The notes under the pieces: generated by a model
The model's database searches: none
What the model was told of the DNA's origin: nothing
Seen by the model: the letters and a program-made list of their open reading frames with translations, nothing else
Part shown: positions 1-10,945 of the stretch, in pieces
Numbering within the stretch: the first letter of the stretch is position 1
How the letters are laid out: the number at the start of each line of letters is the position of its first letter
Assembly: GCA_039545315.1 (NCBI GenBank)
Contig: BCIM01000008.1
Span: 682,001 to 746,000, forward strand
DNA: 64,000 bases
Source: Kondoa malvinella
Taxonomy: Eukaryota > Basidiomycota > Agaricostilbomycetes > Agaricostilbales > Kondoaceae
Reading direction: 5' to 3'
Made by a program: the position numbers and the translations under genes

Positions 1-181
1 GTGTGTCTGCTTTTGTACCCTTCTAACCAGAGATAGCTTATGGCTAGAGTAGGACACAAATGATCTAAGTTTCGTAGAAGGAACTGTGATTGAATTGACT
101 GAGAAAGTAAGCGAGGATTGGTGGAAGGGACGGTTGAATGGCGTGGAAGGCATCTTTCCTAGCACGTGGGTTACTTTCTAG
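1..181 (+). CDS. C-terminal exon of an SH3-domain protein (5' truncated by window edge)
   Basis: Only the last exon is present. After a 3' splice site near position 47-52 the frame reads a typical second half of an SH3 domain: DLSFVEG, then VIELTEK, then the WW pair in EDWWKGRLNG and the closing GIFPSTWVTF before TAG at 179-181. The order (RT-loop ELSF-like motif, hydrophobic strand, WW, G-x-FP) is the SH3 signature, and the domain ends at the extreme C-terminus as in many fungal actin-patch and signalling adaptors. SH3 domains bind PxxP ligands. The partner and the rest of the protein lie upstream of the window, so family placement is not possible. The following 360 bp to the convergent gene hold no gene I can see. 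Confidence 0.8.
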
Positions 182-544
182 CATGATTGATCAAAAGCTC
201 ATTCGTCGTGTAGATATGTGCAAGAGCAGTAGAATGCCCAGGAGACGGCGTATGGATCAGGCGGCCGTAGCGGGACTAGGAAGAAGACATTGTAAAATAG
301 TAAGTGCGCAAACTGCTCTTGAACAGCTAGCTAAGGGCAGACGGCAGGATCTCTCGCACACGACTTGTACATCTGTGCAGCCATGTGCAAATATTTCACG
401 CTTCCTTCGTTCTGATCGAGTCGCAAAACATGCTTTTTCAATTGCAAATCATAGCCAGATCATAGCCAGATCAAACACTCATTCATGCATACTACAACAG
501 GGAAAGCATACAACTTTACAAGCACGGATCCCATTTGAACAGGC
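182..544. other. intergenic, convergent 3' ends
   Basis: This lies between the stop of the SH3 gene (+) and the stop of the acyl-CoA reductase-like gene (-). Reading all frames I see no recognisable coding segment; it should hold the two 3' UTRs. Confidence 0.5.
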
Positions 545-2057
545 TTACAACTTGGCCTTCCTTTTTGCCAGCTTTTTCTGATTCTCCCTTTCCATATGCT
601 TTTTGATCATCATCATATAACCCTTCCATCCGCCCCAGTCGTTGATAGCTTTCGCTACGTCGACTTGCAAGCTTGAGCAATCCACTTGTATAACGTCTGT
701 TTTCGAATGCGGGATAAGGCCAAAGACGGAAGAACTCTTCTTGGTGTCAAAGTATACCGTCTACAAGCGCGATCAGCTTCGGTCCAAGCAAACGAGATAA
801 GAGAATCACTTTTTCGAATTGTGGCCTATAAGCCGCCAGAAGGGCTTTCCATGGAATTGAGGGCTTGGCGACCCTGATGTCCGCTTCGTTCAAAAGTGAC
901 ATAGGCATGAGAAGCTTCTTGTTTGGTCCAGCAGCTAGGTTGTACACTCGAACGCGTCGAGGAATGGAAGGATTGTTGTGAGCTAAGAAAGTTGATGCCG
1001 TGATTGCCAAAATCTGATCACTGCAGATGTCGACAGGAATGACTGAGCCAACAAGTCAGCTCAGATCATAAAGCAAGATCGTCAAGACGGACCGTCCAAG
1101 AAGGATTTGTTTGGATAGATGTCTGGCGGAATTTGCTCGCTGGAAGTGAATGCACAGATAGGGCTCTGAGCAGCTAGTCAGCATCAGTCATGAGGCACTT
1201 TATCACCAAGCTGACTGCAGGACCGGCTCCAAATCCTGGGAAAGGAAAGGCGGCCGCTGGTCCAACTACACTGAGACGGGCGATGCTGAAAATGGCATTT
1301 CGAGCGCTCGGCTGGGAACCTAAGCAGTGCACGACACCCTCTGTCATGGCCCTCGCTTGGAAGTCTGCTTCCGAGTCAGATACCATCTTCTGACTGCACA
1401 GAACGACTGACAGGCATTCGCATGTTCATGTTTTAGCGGCGAGAGCGGGGCCTCTGGGACAACCGAGCCTTCCGGAGAATTAAAGCCGACGAAGCAACTC
1501 GAGATATCGATGTGACACTTGATAGATGGTCTGCCGAGACTGAATCTAGCCATTTGATAAGAGAGTAGGGTCTGCCAAGCTTTCAGTTCCTGTGATACTG
1601 CTTGTTGTACCGCGTACGTACGACCGTATCGAGCATGTAGGGCAATGGTAAAGAGAACTTTGTATTGGCAGCGCAATGAACGACGACGGAGACATTGTCT
1701 AGTTGTTTGAGATCTTCAGCATTGAGACCTAGATCAGGCTGGGAGCAGTCTCCCGTCAAGGCTACGAGACGAGCTGGTTGCGATGGAGAAGAGGAAAGGA
1801 ATGGTTGCAACAGAGGTGACAGACGGGAAGCGGCCGAGACGCCTGCTTTCGGGCGGACTATAGTAAAAACAGTCTTGATGTTGAAATCCGGTTGGAGCAG
1901 TCTCAGGATCACCTGAGAGCTGACGAACCCTGCTCCTCCTCTGCTCTAGAGTATCAGCCATGTCTTAAAACAAGCGGTGCTACGAGATAGCCTGCGATAT
2001 AAGAACAGTAATTCCGGACAGAATTTCTTGCGGCCTCATTGCGGCTTCTTTTGACAT
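545..2057 (-). CDS. fatty acyl-CoA reductase-like NAD(P)-binding SDR
   Basis: The spliced protein follows the extended SDR / male-sterility / Lys2-reductase fold: a first strand ending in GGAGFVSS, a long segment with FTIVRPKAG, the diagnostic GDCSQPDLGL and VVVHCAANTKF (GDlsxpnLGL, HxAAxxxF), HIDISSCFVG (the SST region), YFQARAMTEG (YxxxK region), LSVVGPAAAFPFPG, and VIPVDICSD further down. The C-terminus is lysine-rich. Introns inferred on the minus strand include 1590-1621 (32 nt), a 47 nt intron that completes the active-site Tyr, and one of 49 nt near 751-799. Family members reduce acyl-CoA or carrier-bound acids to aldehyde or alcohol. Here the active-site Lys reads as Arg, so activity is uncertain. 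The N-terminal splice junction (1.92-1.99 kb) is ambiguous; one reading needs a GC-AG intron. Confidence 0.75.
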
Positions 2058-2514
2058 TCTGTCTATCGGGGCTGCTGCTTGCAAAGAAGAGTAGAAGAAT
2101 GAATCAAAAAGAAAGCCTTGCATGAAAAAGGGAGAACAGGTCAAGAATTTTAACTCTTCACTAGCAGGTAGTCACATGTTGGCGCGATACGAATTAGAAG
2201 GGGTAAGAAGATACACTTTAAAGAGTGGCCGCACTGCTTATAGCCGAGCTTATGCGCAGCCGAGACATAATAGTGGTCAGCAGACTCGACGCCGACACAG
2301 GTTTGGCTTCTCATCAAGGTCTTGCAGCCGAGTCTTTTACACCGCAAGATGAGGGGCCAGCCGCTAGTCTAATTGGTATGCACAGCAGGTACGTAAGTTT
2401 TAGGTTATGGCGGTGCGAGCTCGAGGTCCAGCTCGAAATGCACTTGAACAGCTAGCCAGCATTACCAAGCGAGTGAACGCTTCACACAATATACATTGGA
2501 CATGAGTACACTCT
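2058..2514. promoter_or_regulatory. intergenic, upstream of the reductase-like gene
   Basis: These 457 bp separate the start of the reductase-like gene from the stop of the histidine kinase, both on the minus strand. The stretch must hold the reductase promoter and the kinase 3' UTR. No coding signal or clear motif was found. Confidence 0.4.
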
Positions 2515-5500
2515 TCATACATGCTTCAACACTACCGCTTCCAGCTCAATCAGTCGAAGAGGTTTCGTGAGATACGTCGAAAAGCCGGCAGATAAGCAAA
2601 GCTCTTCTGTCCCTTTGACGGCGCTTGCAGTCAGAGCGACTATCGGTATGTTTTTGACGACTGGATCGAGCATTTGCCGAACGGCCCGTGTCGCTTGATA
2701 TCCATCCATCTACCAATCTTAAGCATTATTCCGCGCGGAAAGGTCTATAGCTCACGATTGGCATTTGAATATCGAAGAGACAGAGATCAAAGCGATTCTT
2801 CTCAAGCGCCTCGAGTGCCTCTGCTCCGTTTTCCACAGCTGTCACCGTAGTGAACTAGTCAACCATCATCAGATAGCCCCTGTAGCGATTTAATCCGCAC
2901 TCACGCCGAGCTGTATCAGCATCTTCACCAACAGGCTGCGCAAGACTGTATTGTCTGCCGATCGGTTGAGCATGTATCGCGATCATGCGAGGCCGAGGAC
3001 TGACCTTCAGCAACCAATATCCGTATACGAGCGCGATCTATATACCGAGCAGATTGCGGCGGAACAGCGGGGTTCGCAGAGGTATGCGAGCCTGTTTGAC
3101 ATTTCTTGAAAGGTATTTTGATGCTGATTCGACTGCCAACGCCTTCAGTGGATTCCATATTGACTGTGCCGCCCATCAAGTGAGTGAGCTGATCTGATGT
3201 CAGGAGATGCATTGATTCACTGTTGAGCGATCACTGACATTTCTGACCAGACTCAAGCCTAAGCCTGAGCCTCCATAGAAGCGTGTCGTGCTAGTGTCAG
3301 CTTGCCTTCAGACAGACTGGATATCAGCGATTATATAGAAGTGTATCAAAATTTCCTTGACTGACCGGAAGGGTTGAAAAATATGTTGCAGGGCTGACTC
3401 TGGTATGCCGATCCCTTCATCCGTAATACCTTCGCGAGCCATAAAACAGACTTTCCCAAAACTGAGCCGAAGTACTCACAGAAGTGAACTCCGACTTGAG
3501 AAGCCGTTTCCCATTCTTGATGAGCAGCAATTTGGATTTTGCCATCAGGACAAAATTTGATAGCATTACCGAGGACATTGCTGAGTACTTGATGCAAGCG
3601 AAGAGTATCACCAAGAACCGAACCAGAGTGCAGATCTGGATCCTTGCTTATCTCGATAGGGTTGTGCCTTCGTGTAAGGTTCAGCAAGTCGATGCCATCG
3701 ACCAATTGTTGTAGCGTAAAAGGCCGCTCGTCCAGTTCCAGCTTGCCAGCTTCTATACGGCCCATATCAAGGACCTTCAAAAGCAAATCCGATTCAGTCA
3801 TTACTAGCTTACTCTGCACGACTCACCTCTGCTATCAACGAAAGCAGATATTGTCCTGCAACCATTGCATTTTCTGCCATACTCTTCTGTTCAGTCGTAA
3901 TGTCTTTGTCGGCCAACAAGAGCTCTATCGCTGCCAAGATGATGGAGACTGTACAGCAGGCTCGTCTCAACATATGCGAGTCACAAAAGCTTGGCTGCCA
4001 CATACTCGGGGTTCTGATTAGTCGGAAACCATCAGCTTCCAGAAACCGAACAGCAGCTAGATCTTACCTGATCTCATGCGAAATATTACTCACAAACATT
4101 GTCTTGAGCAGGTTCGCCTCTTTGGCTGCATTCTCAGACGCCAGAGCTACCGTCCTTTCGATATTGGACTTTTCCAAAGCTTCTTGAGCTGCATGCGTTG
4201 CTGTCACGTCTTGGACGATAATGCTTATAGTGGACTTTTCTCCCGCCATAGCAGCAGCAGTATACCACATCTTGTATCGAAAGATCTTGCTGACTCCAAG
4301 ACCGTCCGCTGGCGTTTTGAAATCTTCGTTCATAATGCGCTGTTGGATTGTCAAAAAACGAGACGAAGCTCTGGATACAAAAGCTAACCGAATCATTCTG
4401 CTCTATCAGCTGACGACACCTTGAGCCCAGATCGGCTTCAGGCCAAATATCTGCTAGTGATCGACCCAGCGTATTTTCACGCGAGATATCCGCGGTGTCA
4501 GCTGAACCTTCGAAAAAGTTGATTCGGAGATCGTTGGCGTCTGCTGACATCAGAAGCACTTGAACCTCGTCCTAAACACCTTCCGTCAGATGATGATAAA
4601 CTGCTACTTTGCGCAACGCACAAGCAACGCATTCATTTGTTCTTTCCGCTCTCGGACTTCGTTCTTGGCTGCTACGAGGTCTTCGATATCCTAAAAAAAT
4701 ACTGAGCTTCAGGATCAGCAGGATACCAAGATCAACATACTGTTATACTGCAAACCCAAATCGGATCTGCTTCTGATGTTGGCTTGACGAGTGTCCCTCT
4801 AGCCGTATTCCAGCGCCATGTATTATCCGCTATTGTGCTATCAATTCTCGCATCCTCATCAACGAAGCAATGACTTGCCCTTGCGTATTCTGTATTGGAT
4901 ATTTAGTGGTTCGCCGGTAGACATTGCATGCTGGTAGCCAGTCACTGCTGCTGGTATATCTTCTGGATGAAAGAGCGTAAACCAAGTAGGCATATCGTAT
5001 GCTTGCTCTCCTTTCCTGTACAGAGTCTCGCTCTTAGTATACAGCGCAGCGTAGCAGCCGCTGGTACGCACAGACCAGTGTACTCGAAGAATTGCTTGTT
5101 GATGAAGGACAGTTCGCCAGTATGGCTGCTTGTAAAGATTGAGTGGGGCATTTCGTCAAGCATGGTGCGCATTGTTGGAGGCGATGGATTTCGGGCATCT
5201 TCAAGCTTGACGAGAATGTCATCCAACGAGTTGATGCTCGGTGAGGGATCGGGGTCGTTGGCAGAGCTCGTCTTGCTGATCGCTTGCAATGTTATAGAGT
5301 ATTGCAGCGTCTGCTCATCGCCCATTGAATGCATTGTTGCATCACAAAGGACATCTGCACAGGCTATCTTCAAGCCTTTGAGCCTTGTAGTCTTGGCCAA
5401 TTGAGCCAAAGAGTGGCCTTGCAAGTCGAAGATGCGAGCAGCAGAGTCGTCGAGAGTCAGACAATGGCCTTGCTCTGCCAACATATCCTTGGCTTGCCCA

Positions 5501-5833
5501 TTGAAACCTTGAAGCCGCGAGTCATGTCCAAAGACCAAGAAAGGATAGGGCACCAGCTCAAGGGAGAACTGGCTCATGGAGCTGCGTGTGACTTGTGATT
5601 GAAATGCTCTGATGTTTTGCCCTGTTATCTTGTCTGCGGCCTCCCTGAGCACGGTATAGCGTTATTGCTCGGGTATATGCATGTTAAAGTACCAGGATAC
5701 CAGTAGTCGTTCCAAACTTTGTTGAACTGATCGAGCGACAGTTAGACTCGGCAGGCGATCCGTCACATAAGCCTATTCGGAGTTGACTTGTCATGCGCTT
5801 GTACTCTGCTACAACGTTCTCACTGCCTTTCAT
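2515..5833 (-). CDS. hybrid histidine kinase with N-terminal PAS regions and C-terminal receiver
   Basis: This is a membrane-free hybrid sensor kinase. Domain order along the protein: two or three PAS-like segments (5.65-4.4 kb; SLELVPYPFLVFG, then EMPHSIFTSS with GELSFINKQFFEYTG), a coiled linker, the HisKA H-box NISHEIR with the phospho-acceptor His at 4076-4078, HATPase_c with N-box NVLGNAIKF and a late GGTVNMEST G-box, and a receiver domain starting RILVAED, with phospho-acceptor Asp in LFDIQMP at 2771-2773 and the Lys in TYLTKPL. The whole set of phosphorelay residues looks intact, so a functional kinase feeding an Ypd1-type phosphotransfer protein is likely. The ligand is unknown. The start at 5833 is tentative: the exon reading FNKVWNDYWYPG is well supported, but the first exon beyond it is not. 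The gene starts about 10 bp from the stop of its upstream minus-strand neighbour. Confidence 0.88.
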
Positions 5834-5843
5834 CCTTTAGGCA

Positions 5844-6967
5844 TCAATCAGATTCCAAATCCATCATATCTTCCGTATCCGGAACCTTGTCTTTTGGCAT
5901 GACCCCAGTTTGAGGTATTGTTGAGACTGTTTCATTATTCAAATGCCGTACATGGTGCGACGAGGATTGACTGATCGCTGGCGTATGAAAGTCCAGCGCT
6001 CGCGGCATTCTCCAAGGTGGAATCGCATTCGGTCGCCTTGGTGCGTTGCGTTCTGTCTGGTATGCCACACTTCTGGTGACCTGCGCAGATGTTTCAGGCT
6101 CTTCACCCGGTAAAGGAGGTAGCTGAAGCGGCCAACAACAAGGTAAGACATTACTGTCGAAGTATGAAGTCGGGTAGTAGACGCTCCGAACCCAAACTGT
6201 CTCCGGAGCTGAAGTCGGAGGCGGTGGTGGTAATTCTGGTGCGTCCCCTTCAGGTGCAGGAGCAATGTTGGCATCGTCCGAAATGAGCAACATTGAAGTT
6301 GCATTCCAATCTGAATGTGCGTCGCCTTTGATCCGTCGGCGCATTCGTTCTGCATTGCTTGAATCGCCTTGTCTGACGTAGTATCCAGGTGGATATCCAA
6401 AAGTCGTCATTTCCTTGACTGACATGTCAGGAATGTGAATCAACAGGCTAATGAAGAGCATACCTTTAGCCACGGAAAGTCTTCGCTCTCCCTGCCATAT
6501 CCAATAGCCTCTCTCAACTCATGCGATACCTTTCCAGCCTCGAACTGATCGACGAACGACAACAGCCGCATTTCTATCGCTTGAGCTTCAATCAATCTCA
6601 TCGGCGGTCCCTTTCTCGGTCCAGCAGACACCCTATCAGCCTGATACGCCACTCTAGCTTCATTTATAGCAGTCCTGTTTCTTCGCTCGGGACAAGCAGA
6701 CATTTGATGTTCTGTCGAACCGCAATTGAAGCAAGCTCGAGGTGCTGGTGCATGTTTTTCCTCTTCCGTCAGAGGAGGCAGACCGAATACATTGCCTGAA
6801 GAGCGATCATATGCTGGTGTCAAATCTATCGGATTGGTATACACCGGATTAAGATCGACGTAGAACAGCTCTAACGAAAGAATGAGCTGCATAACACAGC
6901 AGCCCAAAGCATAGAGCTGACCTGATGTGTTGTTGCTGCTCAGCTCTGCGGCTGTCTCTTGTGCCAT
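5844..6967 (-). CDS. PSP-domain zinc-knuckle protein (ZCCHC8-like)
   Basis: A single CCHC knuckle, CFNCGSTEHQMSACP, is followed about 40 residues later by a PSP domain: FEAGKVSHELREAIG, then after an intron near 6440-6470 the conserved end TTFGYPPGYY. This combination is that of ZCCHC8, the scaffold of the nuclear exosome targeting complex, and related splicing-associated PSP proteins, so a nuclear RNA-processing or decay role is inferred. The remaining ~170 residues are proline/serine-rich and low complexity, with a PPPPPP run and an acidic C-terminal end (EDMMDLESD). Two starts are possible: ATG at 6967, which would overlap the 3' end of the neighbouring glutaredoxin-like gene by 28 bp, or ATG at 6892, just after a possible intron, which removes the overlap and starts close to the conserved region. 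Confidence 0.75.
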
Positions 6968-7248
6968 GCGTCCACCGCTTGTCCGACCCTCGCGCAATCG
7001 ATACGATGCTTCATAATCCACTTCTGCTGATTCTCGAGCACCAATACAGGTATATCGTATTGGTACAGCCTCTTCAACTCTGAGCTTTGTCGGATATCAA
7101 CGTATTTCACCTCAAAATCGTCTCCTCGCTGGTCTTGCAAGGCTTCTAAGGCGTCTTTAAACTCCTCGCACAGGGTACACTCCTTGCCTCCGCTGTATAG
7201 TCTAAACACGGGTCTGGGTATACGGGTGCTCAAGAACCGTTTGAGCAT
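6940..7248 (-). CDS. small glutaredoxin-like protein (DUF836 family)
   Basis: An uninterrupted frame of about 100 residues begins MLKRFLSTRIPRP, has the thioredoxin-fold start FRLYSGGKECTLCEEFKDAL with a CxxC (CTLC) and continues with DFEVKYVDIRQ and the cis-Pro region DIPVLVLENQ. This matches the short glutaredoxin-like DUF836 proteins found in fungi and bacteria, which are presumed thiol-disulfide or redox proteins of unknown target. The arginine-rich, acid-free N-terminus could be a mitochondrial presequence. An in-frame ATG at 7296 would add 16 residues. The stop at 6940 lies inside the possible 5' end of the PSP gene on the same strand. Confidence 0.75.
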   Translation of the reverse strand: MLKRFLSTRIPRPVFRLYSGGKECTLCEEFKDALEALQDQRGDDFEVKYVDIRQSSELKRLYQYDIPVLVLENQQKWIMKHRIDCARVGQAVDAWHKRQPQS

Positions 7249-7348
7249 GTAACAGTTCAGGTCCAAACTTGGTTCAATATATTTAAAAGAGTCCATTTGC
7301 GCTGTCTACAACATACTTTTCGTCTCGTGACAATTGCACGTTTGCCTC

Positions 7349-9200
7349 TCATGACAATTGCACACTGCCACACCAAGTCAGCTGCTAATACTTTTGGAAA
7401 AGGGAGAATGAAGCTCACTAGTTCGCAGGAAAATTCCCTTCTTCGCCATTCACTCGTCCCACCCACCAATCTAACTCACTGTCCGTCTTGGTAATCAACT
7501 CGATCCGATCACCAGCACTAAACGTCAAATCCCCTTCGGCCGTAGCCGCATAATCATACAAAGCAACACAAGTGTCCATTTTCGGTTTACTAGGTGGAGG
7601 AGGAGGAGGAGGTCTTTTGATGCTAGGTGATGCGGATAGACCAGCTCCTGATGAAGAAGGAGCAGGTGTGTAAGCGGGAGGTGCAGCGGGTCCAGCGCCG
7701 CTTGTTGAGCGACTGAAAGATGGTTTGGACGAGAAGGAAGGCTTGGGAGCTAGTGAAGGTGGTGGACTGCGTGATGAAGTCGAAGCTGTGTCCGAGTGGT
7801 TGCCTGATGCTGCCCTTTTGCGCATGAAGACGGCTGTACGCAGACGGTGAATACATGAGCCTAAGCTCGAGTCCCACAATACTACGCACCTGTAGATCCA
7901 AATCGCTTGGTGATAGCCATGTTGTCGATCTATTCTGCTTGATCAGACTGGATCTGTTGCCCGAAGAACAGACTGACCTCTTCGGCAGTATTGCCCAATT
8001 TGGCGAAATAAGTCTGTTCCACATCACCTCCCATATCAAACTTGTCACCAGAGAAGGCCTGGAACTTTTCAAGCATGACATAGATGACTTGTACTGTCAA
8101 GAACCAATTCGACAAAAATCAGCAAATGAAGCCGAATTTCGCAACTGGACTGACGTTGCATATAGTAGAAAGACTCGAAAAGCGGAGTAATGAACGCAGT
8201 AGCGAGCGCAAAGAATTGAGGTAGCTCAGTCTTGAGAGCCGTGTTGTGCTGTTCATAGTCTGCTGAAGCGATTTCGAAATCTTGTTCGATTCGGAAGATG
8301 GCCTGCAAAGATACTGAGACAAGGCACGCAGACGGATGAGCGACTAGGTACCTTCTCATCACTTAGTGACTTTTCCTTCTTGTCCCTTAGCTTGGTGTAT
8401 GAGTTGTTGTATCGATCATAATCGACCAGCTGTCAAGCGCAAAGCGATGTAATCAGCGCCAAGCTGAAACATCGCATGCGACCAACCTTATGATCCCTCT
8501 TGACAATAGCTTTTCGAATCTTTTTCATCATATCGCTCATCTCCTTTACAGGCGCCATGATTCGACTTTCAACAAGCTCCACTTCCGGTAACAGGGCTTC
8601 TTGTAGATCTGCCATGCTGTTTTGATACAAGCCAATATTCCGAATCGTTTCCGCTGCTGAGGGATAACGAGACTCTAATTCATACTCTGATCCAAGCGGG
8701 CTGAAGAGGACTTGGAAAGCTTCTGCAAAGGCTGTCGACGATCGAACCATGTCTATATTGTACTATAAGCGTGCGAAAGGACGATATGGAAGAGACACAC
8801 TGTTGATTGCATCACGGAATGCAGTCGTGTCCTTGACCAGCTTTTCGCAATGCGCTTCCATGAGCGTGAAGCGCCTGTGCGACAAGCCGGATGAATCATG
8901 AGCATACACTCAAATGTCCCTGCACTGCACGCACTTGTTCATTTCATCGAATTCGGCGTCGCTTGATTTCGAAGCCATGCCGACTCGAGAAGTCACCTGT
9001 CACATCCAGCTAGATCAGCGTGATCCATATTGAACAGGCCCAGAGCTTACCATGTGCGGCGTGCGCTTGACAGCCTGTTGCAACAAGTCAGCTTTAGAGG
9101 CTATGATGCGAAGTCAGAACTCGCCTTGATCGCTCCCTTCTGCTCGTCAGACGATACACATCAGCAATCTGTCAGCCTTACGGCGTTGCAGGCGTACCAT
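7349..9200 (-). CDS. RVS167: BAR-SH3 amphiphysin-like protein (RVS167/hob1 type)
   Basis: The N-terminus spells KRTPHMVTSRVGMASK, diagnostic for fungal Rvs167/Hob1, followed by a BAR domain spread over several exons (8.95-7.9 kb). A Pro/Ser-rich linker follows, with a seven-proline run encoded by a (ggt/gga)n tract near 7.6 kb, then a complete SH3 domain from CVALYDYAATAEGDLTF to DWWVGRV and FPANYVQLS. The last SH3 residues come from a final exon after an intron starting GTGAGC near 7417; without splicing the frame would stop after FPAN. Rvs167 binds and bends membrane at endocytic actin patches, normally with an Rvs161/Hob3 partner. The 5' end is unusual: the best reading is an ATG-only coding exon at 9198-9200, a 15 nt exon, a GC-AG intron, and then a 24 nt exon. 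Confidence 0.9.
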
Positions 9201-9756
9201 CTTGCTTGTATAGCAGTGTTATGCGTCAGTGATGGTATAGAGCCAAGCCTCGAAGTGACCTTCGCTGCTTCCCCGGCCAATTCCGGTGAACTGTCTGCCT
9301 CGTGCGACCAGTGAGCAGCTTGTAGTGGTTCATGGCTGCTGTATAGATTGTGCGAGCCGGCCCTCGAATTCGTGAAGCGAGCCATCATGCACAGTGCATG
9401 TCAATACCCCCACAGACTGTGCATTCGAGCAGGCAGTACACAGAGCTAGACAGATCAATACATACACTGGCCCTAAAGCCATCTGCTGCTCTAAGCATGA
9501 CATGCTTCCCCTCTTTGGCATATTCGTATTATTGTTGACCTGATCAACGACTCGCTCAGCCAGTCCGCAGTCTGCACACTCACCTAGAGAGCCGTGCTAT
9601 TGGATACCCTGCGAAACGAGTATACCTGTCTTCTTGACACGCAGCCTTGAAGCTTGAAGATTCACACCAATACCGCCTGATTTTGGCCAATACAACTGCG
9701 CTAGAGTGACCTTAGGCTCCTCAAGCTATTGCAAATCACGTCCAGCGTTTCCCAAA
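9201..9756. promoter_or_regulatory. divergent promoter region between RVS167-like and cyclin L genes
   Basis: These 556 bp separate the two divergent start codons and presumably hold both promoters. Short ORFs occur on both strands but none shows family motifs or splice-supported continuation. No obvious repeat was seen. Confidence 0.45.
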
Positions 9757-10945
9757 ATGGCACATAGCCAACCTATAGCTTCAAGCAGTCAAATACAATC
9801 CAGTCCTTCGCGACAAGATGGCCTTTCCTCTGAGCTGGAAGCAGATCTTCGCACTTGTCCGTACTTGCCCTTTGCTATTTCCTCTCGCTCACTTCATCAC
9901 AGTCGGCGCTATAACGATTCAACAAGCTGGTGTGCTGCTCAAAATGTACCTTCTTCTCCCATCTTGCCTTGAACAGCTCTTGACGAAAGAGTAGACCGCA
10001 AGTGGTAGTATCAACAGCGTCTGTTCTATTTCAGCGCTTCTGGTTCGTAAGCAGCTTGAAACAATTTGGTTCTACAGTACGCTATCCCTCTTTCAGATAG
10101 CAAAAGAAAGTGATGCTTTTGGGTCAAATCAGTAGGATATTGCTCTATCTTGTTTGTTCCTATCTTCGAAATTGGAAGAACACCCGCTCAGGTTGAGGGA
10201 TTTGATTAATGTTTTTGATTACTTGGGGAAAAAAGTGGATCATGAAAAGGCGGCTTTGGCAATGCGAAAAGTACAAGAACGGGCTCAGGCGCTTGGATCA
10301 ACGAGCAGCAGTAATTCGACCAAGCCGTTCACCTATGAACCGATGGAATACTTTGCGAAAGGCTTTTACGATGTGAAAGAAGATGCGGTGATTGGTGAAA
10401 TGCAATTGCTTAAACGGTTTGTTTTCCTTTCCTTCTTCCCTGTCTACCATCTCACTTCATCTTCAGATTGGGCTTCAACCTGACGCTGCAACACCCTTAT
10501 GGTTTCCTCGTCAATTACCTCCAAGTCCTATCCCTAACCGATCATCCAACGATCCCACAACTAGCATGGAATTTCGCCAACGATTCGTCCGTCTATTCTT
10601 GCCCTCTCCATTGACTAGGCTGACATCCACCACAGGTTGCTTACTCCCCTTCCAGCAATGCACCCACCCAACAAAATAGCAATAACCAGCATCTACCTCG
10701 CCGCTCATCTATCTCACAACACGCAACATCCCATCCAGCTTCCTCTAGAACCTCGACCTTGGTGGGAATTGTTCGGTATGGAGAATGAACGCGTCATTTG
10801 GTCAATATGCGATATTCTATTGGCAATGTATGATAAGTGGGGAGGGATGAGACCGATTGCAAAAGGTGGAGAAAGCGTTTGGTCCCGAGCGGCGGTGATG
10901 AATTTGCCTTTGACGAAAAGTGCAGTTAGGGCGAGGTTAAGTTGA
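9757..10945 (+). CDS. cyclin L/K-type transcriptional cyclin
   Basis: The spliced protein reads FGAITIQQAGVLLK, PQVVVSTASVLFQRFWFVSS, LKQFG, then DIALSCLFLSSKLEEHPLR and LRDLINVFDYL. These are the helices of a cyclin L box, with KLEE as the conserved Lys-Glu pair. A second cyclin fold follows with LGFNLTLQHPY and KIAITSIYLAAHLS, and the protein ends shortly after at RARLS. Cyclin L partners a CDK11-type kinase in splicing and transcription; cyclin K-type function is an alternative. The protein lacks the C-terminal RS domain of animal cyclin L. Five introns of about 46-59 nt are inferred. The intron after FGST (to the AG before DIALS) explains an in-frame TAG that would otherwise look like a nonsense codon. 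The last nine bases overlap the antisense carrier CDS. Confidence 0.85.

Noticed and set aside
10078..10143. In-frame TAG within the cyclin L box (...SNQ, TAG, DIALSC...), at first taken for a nonsense codon or recoding
   Set aside because: Reading on past FQRFWF gives VSSLKQFGST, the expected family sequence, up to a GT donor; a 59 nt intron ending at that TAG joins it in phase to DIALSCLF. The stop lies in the intron.
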